Shown: positions 45,351 through 58,024 of the stretch, one piece after another
Layout: every line of letters starts with the position of its first letter
Position numbering within the stretch: position 1 is the stretch's first letter
Assembly: GCA_038380795.1 (NCBI GenBank)
Contig: CM076270.1
Location: 13,621,001 to 13,685,000, forward strand
From: Pyrocephalus nanus
Lineage: Eukaryota; Chordata; Aves; Passeriformes; Tyrannidae
Reading direction: 5' to 3'
DNA length: 64,000 nt
Translations under genes and position numbers: made by a program
Notes under the pieces: generated by a model
Told to the model about the DNA's origin: nothing
Database searches by the model: none
Seen by the model: the letters and a program-made list of their open reading frames with translations, nothing else

Positions 45351-46874
45351 TTAAAAGTTCCAGCCCAGCTTTTATCTCCATAACATGAAAACACTCCCCT
45401 CCTGCCCCAGCTCCCCCCATTGCCCTCATGGGCTATTGAGATCCTTATCCTGGATTTAGGAGGAGACTTTTCCATGCAGCCACTACCACAGCCTCACCTG
45501 GGGAGTTTGGATCCCCAAAAGTCAGGTGGGGGGACACCAAGAGGCTCCCCTGAGGGCTTCACACCCACTGCCACTAAAACTAATTGCAGGGAGCAGCCAA
45601 AATGCTGCTGCTGCTGCTCTGCATTGCCCTGTGGGGCAGTCTACTTTCCCAGGAATATGGGAATCTGGGAGCAGAGCCCAAGTCTGGACCTCCTGCATCC
45701 CAAGGGTTGGGGAACATGGCCAGGGGAGGCAAAAATCACCCACAGCCACATCACTGGCACACTGAGCTCCCACATCCCTCCAGCTGCTGCACACCAAACA
45801 TGCTCCTAGAAACATTCCAGCCTGAAACAGCATGGGAGACTCCCCACAGCCACAGGGGAAGTGTCTGCTCAGGTTGGGTTCTCAGGCTTTTCCATCCCAC
45901 TTGCTGTTCTTAACTACTGGCATTTTTATTTTGGGTGTTTACTGAAAGCTGTAGAATTGTGTTGAGACAGCAGAAAGCTCAGAGAAGCTCTAAAATAATA
46001 TTTTTGTAGATATTTCACCAAAAAAAATCAACAGCTGGTGCTTGGAAAACAATAAACCACTCATAACTTACATGCACATGGATAAAAAATGAGTGGAGCT
46101 CATATCCCTGCTCTGAACAGGGGGACTCAGAGCCACATCTGCCAGGGGAAAGGTGGTCCATCCACTCAGGGGAAGGCAGGGCCAGGAATGCACAGGGGGG
46201 AAAAAATACCAGAGGAAGGAATGCAAGGAGCTGATCTGGGCCAAATCACAGGTGACATCTTTGGGCTTAAAGGCTTTGTGCTGCTTGGGGCTGGGGTGGG
46301 GTTCTGTTCCTGCAGAGGAGCTGGGATGGGGCTGTAATTGTCACTTGTGTCCATGATGCAGCCCTGCTTTCCTGGGAATGGCTGAGCACTTGACTGCCCA
46401 CTGGAAGTGAGGAATGGATTCCTTGATTTTGTTTGCCTGTGCACATACATCTTTTAATTTCCCAATTAAACTGTCAGGACCTCAACACGCAAATCTGGTC
46501 ACTTTTAACCTTCCAGTTCTCGCTCCCAACTACGGAGTAGAGGGAAATGGGTTAGCTGGGGGTGGTTTTAATCTGCTTCCACAGCACCAAGGCTTTTGTG
46601 CTGCTGAATCAGAGAGTAAACACCATTAGAGCTTGGGAGCCTCATTTGGCAGAGCCACTATCTTTTCTCCTGCCATCAGGAACAGCTCCGTTTCCCTGAC
46701 CAGGACCCAAGTACCATTTTACATCCTGCAGATTGTATTTCAGCTGCCAGATTCAAGTTGTGTCAGTCTATGCAAGGCAAAAATCCCCACCATCAGCAAT
46801 TTGCAGGATGGTCCAGAGCAAACCCACCGAAACTCCAGGCCTGTGGGTGGTTTGCCTCTAAGGAAAGGCAAAGA

Positions 46875-47107
46875 TTTGTAAATACTAAATATTAGGAGGA
46901 AATTGCTTCCCATGAGGGTGGTAAGGGACTGGAATGAAATTCCTAGAGAAGCTGTGGCTACCCCATCCCTTGGAAGTGTCCAAGGCCAGGTTAGACAGGG
47001 CTTGGGGAGCAACCTGGGCTAGTGGAAGGTGTCCCTGCCCATGGCAGGGGGTGGGAAATAGATCTTTAAGTTCCCTTCCAACCCAAACTATTCCTGGGAT
47101 TTTATGA
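46875..47107 (+). mobile_element. CR1 3'-end fragment
   Basis: From TAAATATTAGGAGGAAATTG through CCCTTGGAAGTGTCCAAGGC to TTCCTGGGATTTTATGA. Confidence 0.92.
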
Positions 47108-47357
47108 AGCACTGCTAGCACAGGTTAACCTATCTCCCATTGATCCCTGTGCTCCAAACACACAGTGGGACCTTGAGCTGGGAGCTGAGCAGTGATGGAT
47201 GCACCTCTGGAATAAGTGCATTACAAATCTCCAGGGAAAAAAAAAAAAGCCCATCAGGAAATCAGGCTTGATTTTATTACCATTTGGTGGACAGGCAGCG
47301 ACAAGAGCTTTCTATATTCATGAATTCATCAGGCTCATATTTCAAAAATAACAAATG

Positions 47358-47375
47358 TTATTATTATTATTATTG
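47358..47375 (+). repeat. (TTA)n microsatellite
   Basis: Six TTA units. Confidence 0.9.
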
Positions 47376-47941
47376 GAATGAATATCTCTATTATGTACTG
47401 AGTGATTGTAAGCACTTACTGCCTCCAGCACAGGAACCACCTCAAGAAAAACACAAGCAAATGATATTTTTGTAGTGGCTGCCACGGGGTTGTGTTGGGT
47501 TGTTTGTTTTTTCTTTTAAAGTGAGAAAGGTATTAACCAGAACAACAGCAATAATCATAACAGAAATAGAGTCATTAGAAGGCTGTGTATAACACTACCA
47601 GGGTTCTTTCTGTCAGGCAAATTGAGTTTGGGGCACATGATTTGAAAACAGTGAGGTTTTCCTTTTTTTCTTGGAGCTCTGCCTCTACTAAGAGCCTCAC
47701 ACTCCCTGCTTGCTTTAGCCCACGTACAGAGGAAGGGAAGGGAAATAAATCCGGTGAATGATTCCTGATCCAGTCTTGGATGGAGGATGACAAGGCTGTT
47801 TGCTCCAAGCCTCTTATCGACATCCCTTTGTCCCCAAGGCCCCTCTGTGCCTCCTTGGCTTGTGTACTTTGGGGGTGGGGCTTTCCCTGCCCCCAGACAC
47901 CTTCTCTGCTGCTCCTCCTTTCCTCCCTGTCCTCTCATTTC

Positions 47942-47995
47942 ACAGAACATTCCCAGCTGGAAGGGACCCCCAAGGATCGAGTCCAGCTCTTAAGC
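47942..47995 (-). mobile_element. Short CR1 3'-end fragment
   Basis: CAGAACATTCCCAGCTGGAA then GGGACCCCCAAGGATCGAGT. Confidence 0.65.
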
Positions 47996-48664
47996 TGGAA
48001 CCAAACCCCCAACATTGTCAGGAGCACTGAACCAGCTGAACTAAACCCAGGCTTTACAGAGAGCAAGGAGAGGAACCAACTGACCAGAAATTATGCACTT
48101 GCAAGCTAAATCTGGAGGACTCTGGGAGAGAGCAGGTGGGCTGGGATGGATGGCTTTCCTCCAGCTCACTGGCAGCTTGGGAAATGGAATCAAGGCAGAA
48201 GGGGCTGCAGAGCTTCCTGGGAGCACAGCCTGGTCTCCCCTGCCATCACAGAGGAGTTTAGGGCAGGATTAGAGTCCCTCTTCAGCCTCCTTCCCCTATT
48301 GTCCTCTCCCTGCCTTCTCCAGGCTCCATCCTGACCCCTCTTCCCACATGATCAAAGAGCAACCTTGGTGTCATGACCTAGAAAATCAGAACCCAAGATT
48401 TTTCCAAGAGGCTCAGCCTGGCTGTCAGCACGTTTTGACACCAGTCCAGCGGGATGGAATCCAAAAAGATGAGATCCCACCATGCCAAAACACAACATTT
48501 GGTTGAGCATCTGCCAAAACAAAACTAGCATACTGCTGAGAAGGCTGCGTTTTCCAGGATTTTTTTTTTAAGGAATGCACATGGCAAAGAGGATCACTGT
48601 GAGCATCTTCAGTTCCCCAGGCTATGAGGGCAAGGACCCCTTGAGGGCTGGAGGGGATTTTTAC

Positions 48665-48760
48665 TACAAATCACAAAAGACATCGAGTTGGAAGGGTTCA
48701 ACAAGGATCCTGGGCTCCAACTCCTGGCCCTGCTCAGGACCATTCCCAAATGGTGGGAAA
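48665..48760 (-). mobile_element. Diverged CR1-like fragment
   Basis: AATCACAAAAGACATCGAGT then TGGAAGGGTTCAACAAGGAT and an area resembling the CR1 body. Confidence 0.5.
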
Positions 48761-49077
48761 ACTTAAACTTCTGGCCCTGTGGGATGGCAAGTTGTTCTGC
48801 TGCCATGCTGCAACAATCCCAGCATATCCCTCTCCAGAATCCAGGATTTCCCCCTGGAATCACTGTGCAAGTTGCAGAGCCTTGGTCTGTCACAACAGAA
48901 GGGAGGAACAAGTTCCATGTCACCTTCATTCCAGTCATGTCCTGCTGAGAAAAATCAGAATTGCATTTTGAAGGCTTCAATTAATGGGGAACTCGCCCTC
49001 ATTAGCTCTGCCCTGTGTGCCCATGACATCAGAGATGGGAAAAGACCTTCCCATGAGCAACACTCTGGCTCCAGATA

Positions 49078-49408
49078 TTAAAGGAGGTTTGTAAAAAAGA
49101 TGAGGACAGGCTTTCTGATAGGTCCTGCTGCAAGAGGACAAAGGGGAATGGCTTTAAACTGACAGTGGGCAGATTCAGACTGGGTAGCAGGAAGAAATTC
49201 TTCCTGGGGAGGGTGGGGAGGGACTGGAATGGAATTCCCAGAGAAGCTGTGACTGTCCCATCCCTGGAAGTGTCCAAGGCCAGGTTGGACGGGGCTTGGA
49301 GCAACCTGGGCTAGTGGGAGATGTCCCTGCCCATGGTAGGGGGTGGGACTGGGTGATCTTTAAGCTCCCTTCTAACCCAAACCGTCCTGGGATTCTGTGA
49401 TCTCGAGA
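49078..49408 (+). mobile_element. CR1 3'-end fragment, about 330 bp
   Basis: From GGAGGTTTGTAAAAAAGATG through GGAAGAAATTCTTCCTGGGG, CATCCCTGGAAGTGTCCAAG and CCTGCCCATGGTAGGGGGTG to GGGATTCTGTGATCT. Confidence 0.93.
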
Positions 49409-49914
49409 TTAGAGAGGATGGGGGAACAAAAATGCCAGGACAGCAGAAAGGTGCATCTTCAAAGAGAGGAAGCCTCTTGGAAAGGTAGAGAAATATGTAC
49501 TTGTAGGTAGAAAGGCGACTGCCAGCCAGCAAAAGAAGTACCAGGCTTTTCCTTGGTTTTCCAGGAATTTCCTTCCCAACATTCCCTCCAAATTAAACAG
49601 ATAATTTGTGTTTGATGATAAAGGTGGGGAGGGGAGGCAGATGGGAACCTGGGAGAAGAGGTGGGGAATGAAGGCAGCCACATGTGGGGTGAAAACCCTG
49701 GAGGGGACCCAGACGAATCCTGAGGGATTGGGGGATCTCCATCCCATCGAGGGAGAAGCCACACGTGGTTTGCAGAGGGGAGGGCAGAGACTTCTGATGA
49801 GTTTTGTGGGTCAAGTGGCACTGATTGAGCCCCTCCAAGCAACTGGATTATAGGAAAACTGAGGGAAGGAAAATGAAAAGCATGAGTGAGCCAGCTCTGG
49901 ATGTTTTAACCCCT

Positions 49915-50180
49915 TTTTAGTCAGACACGAAATTGTAGGACAAATTCTGAAGGAAACATTAATTAAAGGCACTGAAAAAAATGAGATAAAGTGCAACACA
50001 GGTTTACCAAAGGCAGTTTGTGCCAGACTGTGCTGACATCTTCCTTTGATAAGATAATTGGTTTTCCAGACAAGGGAAATTTGGTAGATCTAATCTATCT
50101 GGAGTTCAATAAAGCATTTGATATGGTGCCACATGGGAAATTATTAGTGAAGCTCGAGAAAATGAGAATTAACACAACTC
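49915..50180 (+). mobile_element. CR1-family reverse transcriptase remnant
   Basis: One frame reads RFTKGSLCQT, then NLVDLIYLEFNKAFDMVPHG and KLLVKLEKM, corresponding to the LINE RT palm region with the first catalytic aspartate in FNKAFD-type context (about 50095-50140). No YADD-type second motif follows, so this is a truncated dead copy. It is the only recognisable LINE coding segment in the window. Confidence 0.8.
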
Positions 50181-51209
50181 CGAAGCGGAGGAGCCGGGGC
50201 TGGAGCAGCAGGATTGGTGGAATGGGGGTCCAGAAACCCTGTCCTGAGGCTGTTTCTGGGAAAACCCCTGCACCTCCAAGGCTGGGAGGGGACTGGTGAA
50301 GTTGTCTTGCTTACCTGGATGTCCTCCAGTGTGACTGGAGCCGGCGACCTTGAGCGCCGGGAGCGTCCCTCCAGTCTTTGCAGGGATGCAACTGCACCGT
50401 GAGATGGCAATGTTGGTCCGCCGCAGAGCAGCCCTCGCCCCTCATCTTCCAGCTCGAGTTTTTCCCTGCCTGGACACATTTCAGTACGTACTCCAAGAAA
50501 TACGTGATTGCAACTGTGAAACGAGGCTGATGGTAGAGGGTAAATCAGCCCCAGGAAGAAAACATGGTCAAATACCTCAGATGAGAAACAAGGCATCTCT
50601 TCCCTGATCTTCACCACAGATCCAGCCCAAAGAACCTTTTCCAGTGCACAGAAACACCCCGAAGCACCAAAGCCTGGCTACATTGCTCAGGGGAAGTGCC
50701 AACACGTGCAGCAGAGGGAGAGGAGGAGACAATTTTATATAGAAATAAAAATCTGCTTATCCCTTCCCTGTATTTTTAGCTTAAATTACACGTAAATGCC
50801 ATCTGATCAATTCAGCTGAAATGAGCCCTTAATCCTAATAAGTCTTGATCACCTTTTTAAACCTCGTGAAACAGCAGGGAAGTATTCGCCTGAAGTATTA
50901 ACACCTTGATTCAGATTTCTCTGGCATGGAGCTCCCTTACCTCAGCATAAAATGCTGCCATCAGTATTAAACAAGGAACTGGAGAGGGCCAAAGGAGTGC
51001 CTTGGGCTGCTGCTTCTCCCAGTGCATCACATCTGGTCACTCCAGCTCCTTCCTCAAGTGGGAAGGCACATTAAATCTCTGGGAATTCACCAGTCAAGGC
51101 AGGTTGTTCTGCCTGGGCTGAGCTGAACACACCCCACCTGGGCCATTCCTGCTTACCAGGGATGCTTTAACCCAAAGAAAAGCAGGGAAGATCAAGGAAA
51201 CAAGGCTGG

Positions 51210-51262
51210 ACTCCATGACCTCAGAGGTCTTTTCCAACCTTAAGGATTCCCTGACTCTGAAG
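51210..51262 (+). mobile_element. CR1-like 3' tail
   Basis: TGGACTCCATGACCTCAGAG then GTCTTTTCCAACCTTAAGGA and TTCCCTGACTCTG. Confidence 0.7.
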
Positions 51263-51571
51263 ACACTCCTCAGGAAAACAGCTGTTGCTAAATTTCACCT
51301 CTGCTGCAACAGATCTAGCCAAGAATAGGACTCAGGATTTTCTTCAGTTCTTTGAAAAAAAAAAGCTTGGAGGAGCTCATTATTCCTCAAACCCAGAAGA
51401 GTTTTGTCAGTTTTAATTTATCTTCAGGGGGACTTTGAAATATTGGATTTGCCAAAGGATGCTGTCTCAGAGAAACGTGGGTGGTAGCAACCCACTGTAA
51501 CCCTTCCCTCCATCATTAGCCATTGTGATGCCTCCTGAAATTTATACATTATTAGTGCTATTTTCCAGATT

Positions 51572-51577
<6 letters not shown>

Positions 51578-51605
<28 letters not shown>
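51578..51605 (+). repeat. T28 homopolymer
   Basis: A run of about 28 T residues. Confidence 0.9.
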
Positions 51606-51606
<1 letters not shown>

Positions 51607-54504
51607 GCACCTGTCGTAGCCTACGCAATAAAATGTTTTCTTTCTCCCTCTCGTTTTCCAGCTACCCAGGAATTCCTTTAGGTCATCTCTCACTTGCCAA
51701 ATGATGGGTTAAGAGCTCTAAGAGAGCAGGGGGTGGTGGGCAAGAAATCTTGCTCAAGTCTGGCCCCAGCTGCTCCAAATTAGGGGGTGTAAATCCAGGT
51801 GGATTCCTTTGAATGATTATTGCTCCCAGCTGAGTGTTTGATGGGGGGTGGCTTTTTTCTGGTTGCCTGCTCAACACCCTTTTTGGGTTCATCAGTAAAC
51901 CTGGTGCTGAGTGTGCTTGAGGTTTTCTGGAGGGAGAGGAAGGGGGTAGAGGGATCCTCAAGGTGGTAGCATTTCCATTGCTAACCAGGAGCAAATCGAC
52001 TGGCAGCAGCAGGAAAAGCATCTGGGAAAAACGAGGTTGTGCTGGGAGTGCCCCAAGGATGTGGGGAAGACTGAACACAGCCCATTGGGAGTGGATTTTA
52101 CCCCCCCTCCTTCACCTCCAGAGCAGGGTGGTGGTAAGATTTTCAGGGTCTCATTTTCTAAGGGGTCCATGGAAAAGGGTTTTCCCTCCTGAGATCCACC
52201 AGCCACACTGATCTTACACCCTTCAGGAATGTGGGTGTTTGGTCTCCACCTTCTACACATTGTCCTGATGGGCCAAATGCTGGTTTTGTAAATTCTCTGG
52301 AGCTCCATCCCACACCTCCTTACACCTGGAGCATGGTGCAGATCCTGAATGTGGCTGTGCGAATATCCCTTCTCGGGTCAGCATTTCCTTCCTGGAGCCC
52401 TGCAGTGACTGAGCAGCTTTGGAGCTCTCTCTTGTTTAGCAATAAATAAAAGGATCAAGGCCTTGACCTCTGGAAACCCATAGTGACCCCACCGTTGTAC
52501 TGCCAGGCCCAAACCAGTGCATTAAACTGGCAGGGAACATAAATCTGGGAAGAACTAATGAAGACCCCCAGGGCCACCACTCTCCACAGCTGTCTTGTTA
52601 ACATGATCTAGGAAAGACAGGGGGCCCTTAAAAAGGTAAAAACCCAGAGATAAGTGACACATCAATGTCAAGGAGAGACGTTGTCAAGGAGTGCTGCAGA
52701 AGGGTTGCAGAGCTCCCAACCCAGCAGCACCACTGCCAAGGGGGCTGGGGGAGAGGGGGGCATTCATCCCTGCAAAACCCATCCAAAATCAGCATCATCT
52801 TCAAAGGCAGGGAAAGGTCTCACCCTGTGGCACGTCCCTCTTCTCACTGTCTAAAGCAGAGTAGATGTGAAAGCCTTTTTGGCTTTGTCTTCATGCCAGC
52901 AGGGACTAAAGCTCTTGTGGGCAGGGGGACACAGGGTCTCTCTGTCTCATCTAAAAGGCCCAAGATCAATAATTTATGAGGGGCAAGAGAATTTTCAGAG
53001 GTGCCCAGGGTGGTACCTCTGTGGGCAGTGAGAAAGGGCAGGGGTTGGAAAAAATCAGCCTCTTGCCAAGTCCAAGCTCTGGAAGTTGGAAATGGGACTG
53101 AAGGTCTCCTGGTGAGGAGGGTGGCACTGAAATGGTTTTGGGTTCAAGTGTCGCCTGTGTGATGGCTGATCCAGGCAATTGTCCAGGTGGGGATGGCCAG
53201 GAAGCCTTGGTGGCCAGGGCCATCCCTCTGTCGGTGACAGGAAAACAGGATGAGACAAAGCAGAGTCTCAGGTCCCCAAACTTGCCTGTCCTTGCTCTCG
53301 ACCTTCCAAAATGACTGGCAGATGGATGGCAAAATTGCATGGGACAACGGAGAGCCAGGTAATGATCCTGAAACTGTTTCCAGGCTGGCTGCTGCAGCAC
53401 AGTTCTCTGATGCTCCAGGACAGAATTACACTGGCTTCCAAGTCCTGCAGGCACTGATTTCCCCTAAAATTGTATTTTGGCCACTCTCTGTCCCAGCTGC
53501 TGTTGGGGATCCCAGTGGCACCAGGAATCAGGTGGGTTCCCATTGTGTTCATCTGTCAACAAGGATGACATGCCAGGAATGGATTAAACCTCGACCCCAG
53601 AGAGCTGGGGAGCCCCAGTACCAGCCTGTGGCCCCTGCTAATCCTATTCCCTATTAATTTGTTATCCCATTAACACCTTGCACATTTCTTTCTCTCACCT
53701 GAGAGACTTCTGGGGACCTTGGAATATGGTATTTTGTTTTTAAGAGAGAGAGGCAGCAAACTCTTCTCATCTCAGCCTAGAAATCCCTTGATAAAGAAAA
53801 CTGCTGCTTTGTTTCTTTCAATCAATACTATCCATTAAGATCCGTGTCTAACAGCTCCACGTCCCAGTGAATAACTGAATGAGCTCCCTCCTGCTCCCTT
53901 AAACCTTTGGAAACAGCAAATGCTCATCTAAAAAGAACAATTTGATATCACAGCCCTGTCTGGGCCAGGAGGGGTGGAGGGGGGGCCGCTTTCTTCTCTG
54001 AGGGATGGAAACAGAATTGCTCCTGACTTGTATAAAGAGGAAAAGAGGGCAGAGGGAGACATGGCCCTGGTTCTCCAGAGACCCAGCAGAGGTGGGTGAG
54101 GGAAGCTGGGACAGCAGTGCCCTCCCCAGCACTCCTGCACCAGGATGTCAGAGATTTCAGGGTGTAAAACCTCCAGCCCTGAGCCAGCAAGGGTAGAATC
54201 TGTGCAGGTCCATGGGCTTTAGGGGTGGGCTGTGAGCTGAGCTTGGCCTTGCTGAGCTGGCTGGCAGGTCTGGGCTGTGGCAAGGCAGGGATTACAGGGA
54301 ATATGGTCCCTCTGGAGCACAGCTGGATCATGATGTGCTATGGGCAGGATCCTGCTGCACTGTGCACACACTGGAAGTAAGTTTTACTCTCAGAGGCCTC
54401 GTGGTGAGAAACCTTCCAATTCCATCTTCAGCCTGTCCAAGTGCAGCTCTTGCACAGCTGTCCTCGTGCCTGTCACTGCAGGTACAAGCAGTGTTACCGG
54501 GGGC

Positions 54505-54600
54505 CCAGTGAGCTGCTGGGTGATCCATTCCTGGGAACATTCAAGGTGAGGGCTCTGAGCAACCTGCTCTAGTGGAAGGTGTCCCTGCCCATGGCAGTGT
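54505..54600 (+). mobile_element. CR1 fragment
   Basis: GTGATCCATTCCTGGGAACA, then GCAACCTGCTCTAGTGGAAG and CCTGCCCATGGCAG. Same subfamily as the outer copy at 56240-56625. Confidence 0.8.
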
Positions 54601-56239
54601 TGCTGTACCAAAGCAGCACTAAACTTGATGCTTCTCTTGCCTTTGGAACCCTGAAACAAACTGTCTGTTTGCAGCAGGGAACCTGAAGGGAAAGGAAATG
54701 GGAAGGGAATGAAATAGTCATTCACTGCACAGGCAGCTGCAAGAGTATTTCTCCCTGTGAACATTTCAGAGAGACATTCCGGCCAGAAACACGCATGGAA
54801 GAAGGCTGAGGGGGTGATGGCAGCACCTCTGAGGAGTGTTTGGTGCCTGGAGAAACAAACCCATGAAGCAGTGGCTGCTGCAATGCCTTGCAAAGACGTG
54901 GAGCTGTGGAATGCTTTTCCCTGCCCACCTGCCCTTCCAGGAGCATGGCACTGAGTGAACAGTAAGTGACAGTGCTCCAGGAATGTGATCTGTGCTCGTC
55001 ACTGCTTTGGAGGTTCATCGGTTACTGGCACCTGATCAATACTTTATTATTGCACCGATCGATCCCCGCTTTGTTTGTGAACTTTCCTCCATTGATGTAC
55101 ATTAAAAAGTTGAGCAGCATTGAGAAGGTTTAAATCTCCATCTTGAGACAGAGAAGAAAAAGAAGCTGCTTTTGAGCCAAAGCTCCCAGCACTGCAGTAT
55201 CTCAGTGGATATGCTGGGGTAGCGTGGGGTGCTCTTCTCTCCAGGGAGGAGGGTCAAATGACCTCTTGGTCTCTTACAGACTAATTAGAGCCAGACCCTG
55301 GGTTGGAATGAGGTGAACATGTCAAGCTGCTGGAGCAAATACCAGTGGAGGCTGTTGCTCCCCAACCATATCCCTTGTGGCCCCTTCTTGTCTCCAGGGT
55401 GCTGCTGGAGGGGGTGGTAGTGGACATTATTCTCCTAAGAGCAGCTAAACCTGGGTTACCAGAGGTCCCAATGGGTTGGTAGAGTGATGGTGGTGCTCCT
55501 TGAGGAGCTCTCTGCCACTCCAGATTAAATTCAGGACATCCTGGTGTAGTTGCTCTGTTTCAGTCCTACATGTCCTCATCCTCAGGGTGATCCTGCTCTA
55601 TGCAGAATGAGGAGCAGGAAGTCTCCTGACATGCCAGGACCAAAATTCCTTGCAGCCCAAACCTGCACAGTGGTATTGGAAAGAGGCCAAGGAGCTCCTG
55701 GCTGCTTTGCCTCCGTGAGCAGGACACTGCCATGCCCGACATTCCCCTGGCTATCCAGTGGCAGAGGAAAACTCTTGGATAAGATGCACATTTGGAAGGG
55801 AAACCCAGTAGTTTTCTTATGGCCAGATGCAAATGGAAAAAGGGCCCCACACAATGATTTTGCAGGACAAGGAGTCCTCCAGGGAGGCAGAACCAAAGTG
55901 GTGTTGGGGTTGTACACGGTGCATTTCCTCAGCGTCCCCCTGCACACTCAGCGTGCTGTTCTGCAGCTCTCACAGTGACTCCCCCTCCGTTATCCCAGAT
56001 TTTAAATTTCTCTGGCTGCACACGCAGCTGTTTGTTTGTTTGCAACATCCCCTCATCTGGAAACACAGGAGAGGGGTTGAACGTGAGAATTTCAGTGCCA
56101 AAGGCTGGCCCTGGAGGTGTGGGGTTAAGAGCCACTGTCAACATTCATCCACCACACCAGCAAACCCAGGAATGCTCCCCCTTAGCTGGTGCCCTGATGA
56201 TCCCATGGCCATGAAGACCATTTCCTACAGGGGCTGTTT

Positions 56240-56625
56240 CAAACCCTGGCACAGGTTGCCCAGAGAGGTGGCAGATGATCCATTCCTGGGAACATTCCAG
56301 GTCAGGTTGAGTGAGGGTGGTTGGCACTGAACAGACTCCCCAGGGCAGTGGGCACAGCTCCAAGGCTGCCAGAGCTCCAGGAGGGTTTGGATGATCCTCT
56401 GGGGCACAGGGGGTGACTCTTGGGGATGTTCCTGTGCAGGGCTGAGGATTGGACTGGATGGTCCTTGTGGGTCCCTCCCTGCTCAACATATCCTGGGATT
56501 CTATGAATGGGGCTCTGAGTAACCTGGTCCAGTGTCCCTGCCCATGGCAGGGGGTGGAACTAAATGTTTTAGGTCTCTTCCAACCCAAACCCTTCTATGA
56601 TTCCATGATTCTATGACTCTCCCAC
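56240..56625 (+). mobile_element. CR1 fragment split by a nested CR1
   Basis: The outer copy runs CAAACCCTGGCACAGGTTGC to GGAACATTCCAGGTCAGGTT (about 56302), then resumes with ATGGGGCTCTGAGTAACCTG (about 56509) and ends in three 8-mer tail units. The text either side of the insert rejoins as continuous CR1. Confidence 0.85.
56303..56508 (+). mobile_element. Younger CR1 inserted within the 56240-56625 copy
   Basis: From GGGTGGTTGGCACTGAACAG through TCTGGGGCACAGGGGGTGAC to CCTGGGATTCTATG. Same strand as its host, belonging to the GGGTGGTTGGCACTG subfamily. Confidence 0.85.
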
Positions 56626-57279
56626 TATTTAAATGGGTGCTGGTTATCTCCTGACTCCAAAGAGGAGCCCCACACCCCTTCCAGACATCCCATTTCTGGC
56701 TTTGAGGGCACTGCAGGTGCCAAAAACCTGTTCTTGGAGTGTCCTCATCCCCATTGTCTGACCTGGCACTTCATCCTTCCTCCAGCATCTTCCCACTAAG
56801 GCCACAATTCCTTTAGCCTTCCCCCTTCCCTCTTCCTCCAGCAGTTACTGAGGCAGGTGTAAAAGATACCAGGTAGCTTTAGGAAAAATAAAACATATAC
56901 AAAGACCTATTTTACCCAAAGCATCCCGATTAAAAGTGATTTTCTAGCAGGCTGTGAGCTGCAGCTGGAGTCAGCACCCCACTCCCACCGAACTCCTTGG
57001 ATATTATTCACAGTTGTAAATTGCTTGGAGATTTCTGGGAGACATTAGAGAGGATAAAACCCCATTTCTCTGCAGTCCTTTTAAACGTCCCATTGTAAAA
57101 TTTATTAACATTCTGAGGGACGCACAGGGATGAAAGGCAAGCAGGAAAAAAAAAAAAAAGCCCCACATCACCAGGAGTGTGCAGTGCCCCGAGCTCCATG
57201 CAATTTTACCTCAGAATGAAGCTTTTGTCAGTGCCTTTTCTCCGTGGGGCTTTTCCATTCCCTGATGTAATCTGAACAT

Positions 57280-57620
57280 TTCACTATTTGTGTCATTACC
57301 GAACAAAAGGGGGAAAATGTGATTTTTTTTTATATTTTATTTTAAATTAAAGGGCTTTCCCTCCCCCTCCCCTGTAGAAATGGCAAAAGAATATCAAATG
57401 ATGGCCTGACAAGGTGCACTTCTGAAAGAGAATCATCGAGTACAGCAGATCTGTATCTTATCTCTCTAGGAAATGGCAGGGCTGGGAGGGAGCAGGATTT
57501 CAGCTGGGCAGGAATTCCAAGCGTGGCAGGGGCTGAGAAGGAGCAATAGGAAGCTTATTGGAGCCTGAATTGCAGGTGAACTATGCATGAACCAATTTTA
57601 ATACTAATGAGCTGGTGGCC
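57280..57620. promoter_or_regulatory. Candidate conserved noncoding stretch
   Basis: This non-repetitive stretch has balanced composition and many short factor-like words (CTTATCTCTC, TATGCATGAACC, TTTTAATACTAATGAG). It has no reading frame that resembles a protein. Confidence 0.3.
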
Positions 57621-57837
57621 ACACAGGCACAGAACCTCAGCAAGAGGCTGCTCTTCCCTGGGAGCCCCAAAAACACCTTGGCCTGTGCCTGGAGCTGGGA
57701 GAAGGATGAAAGGAGACCTGGCTCTTCTTCTCACCACCACTGGAGACCTTCTTGGCCCGTGGGAGGAGCAGGAGGTGAGTTCTTGGTGGCAAGGGGTGGC
57801 CCAAGGTGGACGTGCTGCTGCATCTCCCTCCTCTTCC

Positions 57838-57920
57838 ACAGATTATTCTGAGTGGGAAGGGACCCCCAAGGATCATTGAGTCCAGTTCCTAACGAGTGGC
57901 CCACATGGGGATCGAAGCCA
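57838..57920 (-). mobile_element. CR1 3'-end fragment
   Basis: CAGATTATTCTGAGTGGGAA then GGGACCCCCAAGGATCATTG. Confidence 0.7.
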
Positions 57921-58024
57921 CAATTTGCCCCAGGAAGAAGCAACAGGTCCCGTGTTTTCATGTGGTTTATTTTTGTGGGTTTGTTTTCCATAAGAAATAC
58001 CAATTTTTGACACAAGCAAAAGAC

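Larger units (their letters stand above)
39110..49914. other. Intergenic region upstream of A4GNT, no coding exon recognised
   Basis: It holds the candidate A4GNT 5' exon, an inverted CR1 pair (40.7 and 41.4 kb), several CR1 tails and the 44.9-45.35 kb AT block. Between 42.3 and 44.7 kb the sequence is GC-moderate with many chance frames. Confidence 0.6.
50181..56239. other. Intergenic, no gene recognised
   Basis: It has two CR1 pieces and a T28 run. Non-repetitive AT-rich stretches at 50.77-50.97 kb and 54.96-55.13 kb look less random than their surroundings. No known protein frame was found. Confidence 0.55.

Noticed and set aside
53250..53657. Frame with a TFQNDWQMDGKIAWDNGE stretch followed by a GT
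   Set aside because: It looks exon-like at first, but I could not match it to any family, and no partner exons were found.
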